The notes under the pieces: generated by a model
What the model saw: only the letters and a program-made list of their open reading frames with translations
What the model was told of the DNA's origin: nothing
Databases searched by the model: none
Position numbers and translations under genes: made by a program
Source: an uncultured cyanobacterium
Lineage (GTDB): Bacteria; Cyanobacteriota; Cyanobacteriia; Pseudanabaenales; Pseudanabaenaceae
Length of the DNA stretch: 10,281 bases
Direction: 5' to 3'
NCBI GenBank assembly: GCA_903819605.1
Contig: CAIJEA010000071.1
Location: 1 to 10,281, forward strand
Part shown: positions 5,522-10,281 of the stretch, piece after piece
How positions within the stretch are numbered: position 1 is the stretch's first letter
Layout: every line of letters begins with the position of its first letter

Positions 5522-6175
5522 TTAATGCAAAATTTCAATAGTCGTACCCCGTTGTAATAAAGGATAAATCTCATCAACATCCTTGTTTTTGAGAGAGATG
5601 CAACCTAAAGTCCAATTAATTTTGCGATCGATCAACCAATCTTGACCTTTCTCTACGCCATGAACGCCAATCTCACCGCCAATACCATCGTAAGCTTTCA
5701 CCTCACCCCTAGCCTTAGCCTGAGAAAATTTACGCCAAGAATCTTGAGTGGGATAGTCAAGCAAAATAAACTTTGACCATTCTGAATGATAGTAAAGGTT
5801 TTTAACATGAAATATTCCTTCGGGTGTGCGTTTATCGCCTTCACGTAATTTGTCATCCTTGGGATTTCCGCCTAAAACGATCGCATAGGATTTAATGGGC
5901 TTTTTTTGATAATAAACAGTTAGCTTATACTTCGACTTTTCCACCACGATCGCGATCGCTTTTTTATCGAGTTTCTTAAGATCGATTAAAGAAGAGATAG
6001 CTCTATCTTTGTTGAGTAATTCATTCGCCGCTCTCGCTTCACAATCTGTGAAACAGGGTAGATGGTTAAAAGTATCAGGATTAGCGATCGCATAAATTAC
6101 CAGAAAGCCTGATAGCAATGCAATACAGCTAAAAATTCTTAGTGTTTGGCGAACGGCAAATTTATTTTGTGACAT
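5522..6175 (-). CDS. Membrane-anchored L,D-transpeptidase-fold (YkuD) protein
   Basis: A 217-residue protein with one N-terminal hydrophobic segment (about 12-31), a short linker containing CFTDC (41-45), and a YkuD domain from about 73 to the end. The catalytic region has IGVHGV (169-174) with H172 and WTLGCISLKN (188-197) with nucleophile C192; PEGIFHVKN (118-126) and the closing GTTIEIL (210-216) also fit the fold. The common SHGC motif reads TLGC here, which recalls the YafK/DpaA-type branch. Family activities are 3-3 peptidoglycan cross-linking, attachment of proteins to peptidoglycan, or hydrolysis of such links; which applies is open. It would act in the periplasm, anchored to the plasma membrane. 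The gene starts 29 bp after livM and precedes livG on the same strand, so it sits inside a transport operon. No Shine-Dalgarno is evident. Confidence 0.88.
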   Translation of the reverse strand: MSQNKFAVRQTLRIFSCIALLSGFLVIYAIANPDTFNHLPCFTDCEARAANELLNKDRAISSLIDLKKLDKKAIAIVVEKSKYKLTVYYQKKPIKSYAIVLGGNPKDDKLREGDKRTPEGIFHVKNLYYHSEWSKFILLDYPTQDSWRKFSQAKARGEVKAYDGIGGEIGVHGVEKGQDWLIDRKINWTLGCISLKNKDVDEIYPLLQRGTTIEILH

Positions 6176-6204
6176 ATCGCATTGAAGTAATAGCGGTAAG
6201 CGAA

Positions 6205-7161
6205 TTAAGCTCCTCGTTTATTTTTAGAAATTACTTTTTTAGTCGTTAGTTTGCACCATCCTAAAAACTCTGGAGTAATAATCCCCTTAGGATAAAAAAT
6301 TGTGCCAATCACGATCAGCAATCCGAAAATAATTAAGCGACCGTCTTTGAGAAATTGTCCTAACCACAAAGGCACATTGTTACTGCTAGAAATACTACGC
6401 AAAACTTCAGGTAAGGCAGTTAAAATAATTCCGCCGACCACTGGTCCCCAAAAGGTTCGCGAACCACCAATTAATACAAAAGCTAAGAAGATGATGCTGG
6501 CATCAAAGGTTCCCTGACGGGCATTCCATGTATTTAAAAAATGAGCGCTCACGGCTCCGACCATACCTGCCAAAATTGCCGCTAAGGTAAATGCTAGAAC
6601 CTTGTAGTAAGTAGGATTAATCCCCATCGAATCCGCCGCTAGTTCATCCTCACGAATGGCAATCAAAGCGCGTCCAACCCGAATTTTTTCGAGGCGATAC
6701 ATAAATGCCATGCTTAACCCCAGTAATGGCAATGCAATCCAAAGATATTCCAAAGCTGATTGAAAAGGCTGTGGGATGCCAAAGATGCCAACTGCTCCGC
6801 CTGTGATATCGAGATTAAGGGAAACTACGCGCAAAATTTCGACAAAGGCGATTGTGGCGATCGCCAAATAAATCCCTCGCAAGCGTAATACGGGAATCCC
6901 TAAAATTATGGCAAATAATCCCGATACCAAGCCTGAGACCAACATTTCTAACAAAACCCACCAGACTGGCAAGGAACCTGTTGTTGTCGTTAAAATCTTA
7001 GTGGAGGCGATCGCGGCGATATATCCACCTAAAGCATAAAATCCTGGTGTAGCTAATGATAACTGTCCAGCCATCAATGGCAGATATACAGATATTCCAA
7101 GGGTTGCACCAAAAATTGCCGATACCAGCAAAAAACCATAGGTGTTCAAAAACTCAGCCAA
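6205..7161 (-). CDS. livM: Branched-chain amino-acid ABC transporter permease LivM
   Basis: One of the two membrane-spanning subunits of a Liv/Nat-type amino-acid importer; it would pair with a LivH not present here and dock on LivG. The 318 residues contain about eight to nine hydrophobic segments (roughly 8-28, 35-52, 65-88, 97-115, 138-156, 186-206, 222-242, 274-290). They also contain SLATPGFYALGGYIAA (35-50), typical of the family's N-terminus, and the ATPase-contacting loop GRALIAIREDELAADSMGIN (163-182). The start is a TTG at 7161-7159, chosen because a perfect AGGAGG lies 7 nt upstream and no in-frame ATG occurs before an upstream TAA. It is the first gene of a probable livM - YkuD - livG operon, divergent from guaB3. 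Confidence 0.9.
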   Translation of the reverse strand: MAEFLNTYGFLLVSAIFGATLGISVYLPLMAGQLSLATPGFYALGGYIAAIASTKILTTTTGSLPVWWVLLEMLVSGLVSGLFAIILGIPVLRLRGIYLAIATIAFVEILRVVSLNLDITGGAVGIFGIPQPFQSALEYLWIALPLLGLSMAFMYRLEKIRVGRALIAIREDELAADSMGINPTYYKVLAFTLAAILAGMVGAVSAHFLNTWNARQGTFDASIIFLAFVLIGGSRTFWGPVVGGIILTALPEVLRSISSSNNVPLWLGQFLKDGRLIIFGLLIVIGTIFYPKGIITPEFLGWCKLTTKKVISKNKRGA

Positions 7162-7168
7162 AAACTTG

Positions 7169-7174
7169 CCTCCT
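7169..7174 (-). promoter_or_regulatory. Perfect Shine-Dalgarno AGGAGG fixing the TTG start of livM
   Basis: Read on the minus strand, 7174-7169 is AGGAGG, 7 nt before the TTG at 7161. It is the best ribosome-binding site in the window and decides in favour of the rare start codon. Confidence 0.8.
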
Positions 7175-7459
7175 AGAAAACCACACTCAATGCAATTAAC
7201 TCCAAAAAATTAATAGCAGTACAAAACGCTGACTTCACTTTTTGGGTTTCGCACCTTAACTTTACTAGTGATTGCTATATCATTAATTAATAAGCAAAAA
7301 TACCTTAAGAAAATATTAAGATTTTTTTGCAACCATATCAAATTCAAAGCTGCAAGCATCAAGCGATCGCTGCTTAAAACTATCAACCCTCAGCGTAAAT
7401 CTTTAATGCAAGATTTCTACGTAAAACTTAGCAACTACAAATTCTAGAGAGTACAAACA
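7175..7459. promoter_or_regulatory. Divergent control region between livM and guaB3
   Basis: No ORF of note lies in this AT-rich gap. For livM, an extended -10-like TGCTATTAA is read on the minus strand at 7218-7210. A weak stem CTTAA/TTAAG (7304-7308/7316-7320) is followed by a run of seven T (7322-7328). A single HIP1 octamer is at 7363-7370. No convincing -35/-10 pair for guaB3 could be chosen. A leader hairpin close to guaB3 is listed separately. Confidence 0.4.
7394..7421 (+). promoter_or_regulatory. Hairpin in the guaB3 leader
   Basis: AAATCTT (7397-7403) pairs with AAGATTT (7410-7416) around the loop TAATGC. After a 2-nt bulge, CGT (7394-7396) pairs with ACG (7419-7421). It ends 38 nt before the GTG start of guaB3. 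It could be an RNA hairpin in the leader or a protein-binding palindrome; no riboswitch class was recognised. Confidence 0.45.
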
Positions 7460-8623
7460 GTGGACATTCAAATTGGGCGCGGTAAAACTGCACGCAGAGC
7501 CTATGGCATCGACGAAATTGCATTAGTACCAGGGGGCAAAACCCTCGATCCCAACGTAGCCGATACCTTTTGGGAAATTGGGGGAATTCGTCGCGAAATT
7601 CCAATTATTGCCAGCGCGATGGATGGTGTTATTGACGTGGACATGGCAGTAAGAATTTCTGAACTAGGAGCACTGGGTGTAATTAACCTCGACGGGATTC
7701 AAACTCGCTATGACGATCCCACACCGATTTTAGAAAAAATTGCTTCCGTAGGTGTTACCGAATTTGTCTCCCTCATGCAGGAACTCTACGCCGAACCCGT
7801 CAAGCCAGAACTGATTCAAAAACGTATCCGTGAAATCAAAGAAAAAGGCGGAATTGCTTGTGCTAGTAGCATTCCAGTCAATGCATTCAAATATGGTCTA
7901 ATTGCCGCTGAAGCAGGTTGTGACTTGTTTTTCTTGCAATCTACAGTTGTCTCCACCACTCATATCGCTGCTGAGGGTCTAGTCTCCCTCGATCTCGCAA
8001 AATTCTGCCGAGACATGCCGATCCCCGTATTAATGGGTAACTGTGTGACCTATGATGTCACCTTACAGCTTCTAAGAGCAGGCGCAGCAGGAGTATTAGT
8101 TGGGATTGGACCTGGCGCTGCTTGCACATCTAGAGGCGTACTAGGCGTTGGTATTCCTCAAGCCACAGCCGTAGCCGACTGTGCCGCTGCCCGCGAAGAT
8201 TTCTTCAAAGAAACTGGTAAATATGTGCCGATCATTGCTGATGGCGGCTTGATTACAGGCGGCGACATTTGTAAATCGATCGCCTGTGGTGCTGATGCGG
8301 TAATGATTGGCTCTCCCTTCGCCAGAGCCAAAGAAGCCCCTGGACGAGGCTTTCACTGGGGAATGGCAACACCTAGCCCTGTACTACCGCGTGGAACTAG
8401 AATCAAGGTTGGTACAACAGGCTCATTAGAGCAAATTTTGCGTGGTCCTGCTGGACTTGATGACGGTACACATAATCTTTTGGGAGCACTCAAAACTAGC
8501 ATGGGAACGTTAGGAGCAGCAAATCTCCGAGAAATGCAACAGGTCGAAGTGGTAATTGCTCCTTCACTGTTGACTGAAGGCAAGGTTTACCAGAAAGCAC
8601 AGCAACTTGGGATGGGCAAATAA
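7460..8623 (+). CDS. guaB3: GuaB3 family IMP-dehydrogenase-related protein
   Basis: A 387-residue (βα)8-barrel protein of the IMPDH/GMP-reductase family without the CBS pair of canonical GuaB; 387 is, as far as I recall, the usual length for cyanobacterial GuaB3. Family landmarks: ASAMDGVID (51-59), the active-site loop GIGPGAACTSR (215-225) with catalytic C222 (GSICTTR in canonical IMPDH), the phosphate-binding DGGLITGGDI (261-270), and GADAVMIGSPFA (277-288). Cyanobacterial GuaB3 is reported to act as an IMP dehydrogenase of separate lineage (IMP + NAD+ to XMP + NADH) in guanine-nucleotide synthesis. Canonical GuaB or GMP reductase is less likely because of the loop and the missing CBS domains. 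The start is a GTG at 7460 with a weak AGAGAG upstream. It is monocistronic, with a strong terminator beginning at its stop codon. No HIP1 octamer lies inside the gene. Confidence 0.94.
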   Translation: MDIQIGRGKTARRAYGIDEIALVPGGKTLDPNVADTFWEIGGIRREIPIIASAMDGVIDVDMAVRISELGALGVINLDGIQTRYDDPTPILEKIASVGVTEFVSLMQELYAEPVKPELIQKRIREIKEKGGIACASSIPVNAFKYGLIAAEAGCDLFFLQSTVVSTTHIAAEGLVSLDLAKFCRDMPIPVLMGNCVTYDVTLQLLRAGAAGVLVGIGPGAACTSRGVLGVGIPQATAVADCAAAREDFFKETGKYVPIIADGGLITGGDICKSIACGADAVMIGSPFARAKEAPGRGFHWGMATPSPVLPRGTRIKVGTTGSLEQILRGPAGLDDGTHNLLGALKTSMGTLGAANLREMQQVEVVIAPSLLTEGKVYQKAQQLGMGK

Positions 8624-8662
8624 ACAACAAAAAGGCTCGCGGTGCGAGCCTTTTTGTTGTTT
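8622..8662 (+). terminator. Strong rho-independent terminator of guaB3
   Basis: Arms 8622-8640 and 8644-8662 form a perfect 19-bp stem around the loop GGT. The stem has a GC-rich top (GGCTCGC/GCGAGCC), with T5 inside the 3' arm and a matching A-tract in the 5' arm. It begins within the guaB3 stop codon. The symmetry would let it also stop transcription from the right. Confidence 0.93.
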
Positions 8663-8724
8663 GCAAAAAAAGTACTGTAATTATGTATTATCGGGGAAGA
8701 GATAGGGGTAATCTATAGAAACTA

Positions 8725-8917
8725 TTAATTACTAGCGTTACGTGGAAGCTTGTTAAGCCTGAACCCCTGCCGCAGAATAGGGAACCAAAAATAATGTGGT
8801 TTTTACTCCCCATCTCCCGTAGGAGAGGGGAACAAGAAAATAATATGGGTTTGGCTCCCCTTCTCCTACGGGAGAACGGGTTGGGGGATGAGGGTTCCAC
8901 GTAACATCAGTAATTAA
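8725..8917. mobile_element. MITE-like palindromic element, ~193 bp, 23-bp terminal inverted repeats
   Basis: The ends 8725-8747 and 8895-8917 are inverted repeats matching at 20 of 23 positions (shared TTAATTACT and GTTACGTGGAA, differing only at AGC/GAT). An internal pair, TCTCCCGTAGGAGAGGGG (8813-8830) and 8857-8875, is complementary with one bulged base. TTAA occurs at both outer edges (8725-8728, 8914-8917), so a TTAA target duplication is possible, but TTAA is palindromic and this cannot be separated from the repeat itself. No coding capacity. The internal motif, ending GGGTTGGGGGATGAGGG, resembles dispersed repeats I associate with cyanobacterial genomes. The remainder of 8663-9028 holds only AT-rich sequence and the weak promoter at 8976. 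Confidence 0.72.
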
Positions 8918-8975
8918 CAATAACTAATAACAATGTGTTGTTAAATTAGAGGGAGGAAGAGTCTGTAGACATGAT

Positions 8976-9006
8976 TTGATGGAAACATTTATTTTGAAAA
9001 TATATC
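8976..9006 (+). promoter_or_regulatory. Weak candidate promoter of the response-regulator operon
   Basis: TTGATG at 8976-8981 is followed by the AT-rich -10-like run AATATATC (8999-9006), with a spacer of 17-19 bp depending on register. The leader would be about 15-20 nt. No clear Shine-Dalgarno precedes the ATG at 9029. Support is by resemblance only. Confidence 0.3.
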
Positions 9007-9028
9007 TGGGGAAATACTGAAAACCCAT

Positions 9029-9406
9029 ATGCCAAAAATTCTACTGGTCGAAGATAATGAGATGAATCGCGATATGTTATCGCGAAGATTAATTCGCAGG
9101 GGCTTTGAGGTTTTAGTTGCGATTGATGGGGCTCATGGGGTAGCAGTTGCCGAAGCGGAAATACCTGATTTGATTGTGATGGATATGAGTTTACCCGTTT
9201 TAGATGGATGGGAAGCAACAAAACGTTTGAAGCAAATAACTGCAACCCGTAATATACCAATTATCGGTTGCTCGGCTCATGCTATGGTCGGAGACCGAGA
9301 AAGAGGCATTGAAGCAGGTTGTGACGATTACGACACCAAGCCAATCGAATTTACTAGACTATTGGGGAAAATTGAGCAGCTATTGGAGAAATATGCCAGA
9401 ACCTAA
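9029..9406 (+). CDS. Single-domain response regulator (CheY/DivK-like)
   Basis: A 125-residue stand-alone receiver domain. The acidic pair is E8/D9 in LLVEDNEMNRD, the phospho-acceptor is D52 in IVMDMSLPVLDGWE, the switch hydroxyl is S82 in GCSAHAM (Thr is more common), and the conserved lysine is K104 in DYDTKPI. With no output domain it must signal by protein contact, probably to or from a histidine kinase encoded elsewhere. It overlaps the next gene by 14 bp, so the two are translationally coupled. The arrangement, a DivK-like receiver followed by a REC-GGDEF protein, recalls divK-pleD of alphaproteobacteria. That is an analogy of layout, not proof of shared function. Confidence 0.94.
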   Translation: MPKILLVEDNEMNRDMLSRRLIRRGFEVLVAIDGAHGVAVAEAEIPDLIVMDMSLPVLDGWEATKRLKQITATRNIPIIGCSAHAMVGDRERGIEAGCDDYDTKPIEFTRLLGKIEQLLEKYART

Positions 9407-10281
9407 TGCATCTAACTTATTGATTGTTGATGACGATCCGATGAATCGTGAAATTCTGTATCGACATTTAAAAATTTTGGGATATACAAATATTACCTTG
9501 GCAGACAGTGGTAAAACTGGCTTAGAAATAGTTGCTTCTCAACAAGTAGACTTGATATTGCTAGATATGATGATGCCAGTGATGACTGGGTTAGAGATGC
9601 TCGATCATCTCAAAGCAAATCCAGAATGGCGAGTTATTCCAGTATTGATTATTTCAGCCTTGGACGAGAAAGAGATGATGCTTGCTTGCATTAAAAAGGG
9701 TGCTGAAGATTATTTGATTAAGCCCTACGATCGCGTACTGCTTAGAGCAAGAGTTAGTGCATGTCTAGATAAGAAAATTTTGTATGATAGTGAGGTTCTA
9801 AATAAGCAAAAATTAGAAGCTGCTTACAAAGAACTTGCAGTGGCTTATTATGAGTTGGAAATTGTTAAAAATGAATTGGAGGCACTATCTCATCGAGATG
9901 GATTGACTGGTATCTCCAACCGTCGTTATTTTGATACCGCTTTAGAAAGAGAGTGGAATGCGGCTAAAAGAGAAAACAAGTTTCTGTCGCTAATTTTATT
10001 TGATATTGACTTCTTCAAGAAATTTAACGATACCTACGGACATCTTGCGGGTGATGATTGTCTATGTCAAGTAGCGATCGCTTCCTCGCAAGTTATTCGG
10101 AGACCTAGAGACACATTAGCAAGATATGGAGGTGAAGAGTTTGCGGTGATTTTGCCTGATACCGATCCTACGGGGGCTATGGTCTGTGCAGAGAAACTTC
10201 GCCATAAAATAGAAAGTCTAAGTATTTGTCATTCGTCTTCACAGGTAACCGTTCGTGTCACCGCTAGCTTAGGGATATCGA
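9393..10281 (+). CDS. Partial gene: response regulator with GGDEF domain (diguanylate cyclase)
   Basis: My translation from the ATG at 9393 gives 296 codons without a stop; the gene leaves the window on the right, within the GGDEF domain. The receiver domain (about 8-125) has acidic residues D13-D15, phospho-acceptor D58 in LLDMMMP, S88 and K110. A helical linker, probably coiled coil (about 130-165), joins it to the GGDEF domain: DGLTGISNRRYF (169-180), metal-binding FDIDFFKKFNDTYGH (203-217) and active-site GGEEF (246-250). The inhibitory I-site RxxD (R237-D240) lies exactly five residues before GGEEF. Prediction: phosphorylation-controlled synthesis of cyclic di-GMP from two GTP, with product inhibition, in the cytosol. 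The start overlaps the upstream receiver gene by 14 bp, with GGAG at 9385-9388 as Shine-Dalgarno. An EAL or other domain beyond the edge cannot be excluded. Confidence 0.93.
   Translation, partial: MPEPNASNLLIVDDDPMNREILYRHLKILGYTNITLADSGKTGLEIVASQQVDLILLDMMMPVMTGLEMLDHLKANPEWRVIPVLIISALDEKEMMLACIKKGAEDYLIKPYDRVLLRARVSACLDKKILYDSEVLNKQKLEAAYKELAVAYYELEIVKNELEALSHRDGLTGISNRRYFDTALEREWNAAKRENKFLSLILFDIDFFKKFNDTYGHLAGDDCLCQVAIASSQVIRRPRDTLARYGGEEFAVILPDTDPTGAMVCAEKLRHKIESLSICHSSSQVTVRVTASLGIS

Noticed and set aside
7269..7282. TGAT-N6-ATCA palindrome in the livM-guaB3 gap, as a CRP-type site
   Set aside because: Only four bases per half-site match and the TGTGA core is incomplete; too weak to call.
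7304..7328. Weak CTTAA/TTAAG stem followed by seven T, as an intrinsic terminator
   Set aside because: The stem is five AT-rich pairs and no plus-strand gene lies upstream within the divergent gap.
7162..7459. NtcA site (GTA-N8-TAC) controlling the amino-acid transporter
   Set aside because: I looked through the gap and found no GTA and TAC with the required 8-bp spacing.
8688..8900. Minus-strand open frame of 70 codons between guaB3 and the response regulator
   Set aside because: Almost all of it is the MITE-like palindrome; the protein is low-quality repeat translation with no family resemblance.
8946..9260. Minus-strand open frame of 104 codons antisense to the response regulator
   Set aside because: The plus-strand receiver domain has every expected catalytic residue; the opposite frame shows no motif.

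Overview
The window looks like chromosomal DNA of a cyanobacterium with moderate-to-low GC. By hand count the octamer GCGATCGC (HIP1) occurs about 19 times in 10.3 kb, far above chance. The gene content agrees: a CBS-less IMP-dehydrogenase-family protein (GuaB3), two DUF29 proteins, a SUMF1/FGE-type protein, and dispersed branched-chain amino-acid (liv/nat) transporter genes. A Pseudanabaena-like filamentous cyanobacterium is my impression, not something I can prove here.

Layout, left to right. (1) Positions 1-680, minus: 5' part of a gene running off the left edge, coding for a degenerate protein-kinase N-lobe, a twin-arginine-like membrane segment and the beginning of a formylglycine-generating-enzyme (FGE) domain. 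(2) 846-1697, plus: nadC, quinolinate phosphoribosyltransferase, read divergently from gene 1. (3) 1698-1969: two palindromic elements, a perfect 20-bp hairpin and a ~95-bp MITE-like element whose right end may supply the -35 box of the next operon. (4) 1970-4069, plus: a DUF29 gene followed after 12 bp by a divergent Hsp70-family gene. (5) 4100-4588, minus: a second DUF29 gene convergent with hsp70, with its own extended -10 promoter. (6) 4646-7161, minus: livM, an L,D-transpeptidase-fold (YkuD) gene and livG in transcription order, with two tandem copies of a 31-bp palindromic repeat between the last two. (7) 7460-8623, plus: guaB3, followed by a textbook terminator. (8) 8725-8917: a second MITE-like element with ~23-bp terminal inverted repeats. 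(9) 9029-10281, plus: a single-domain response regulator overlapping by 14 bp a REC-GGDEF diguanylate cyclase that runs off the right edge.

Functional links. The window mixes housekeeping genes (NAD synthesis, purine metabolism, amino-acid uptake) with a poorly understood module in which an Hsp70 lacking a normal C-terminus is flanked by two DUF29 proteins, and with a two-gene cyclic-di-GMP signalling operon. No tRNA, rRNA, CRISPR array or transposase gene was seen. Both edge genes are incomplete, so statements about their missing parts are inference.
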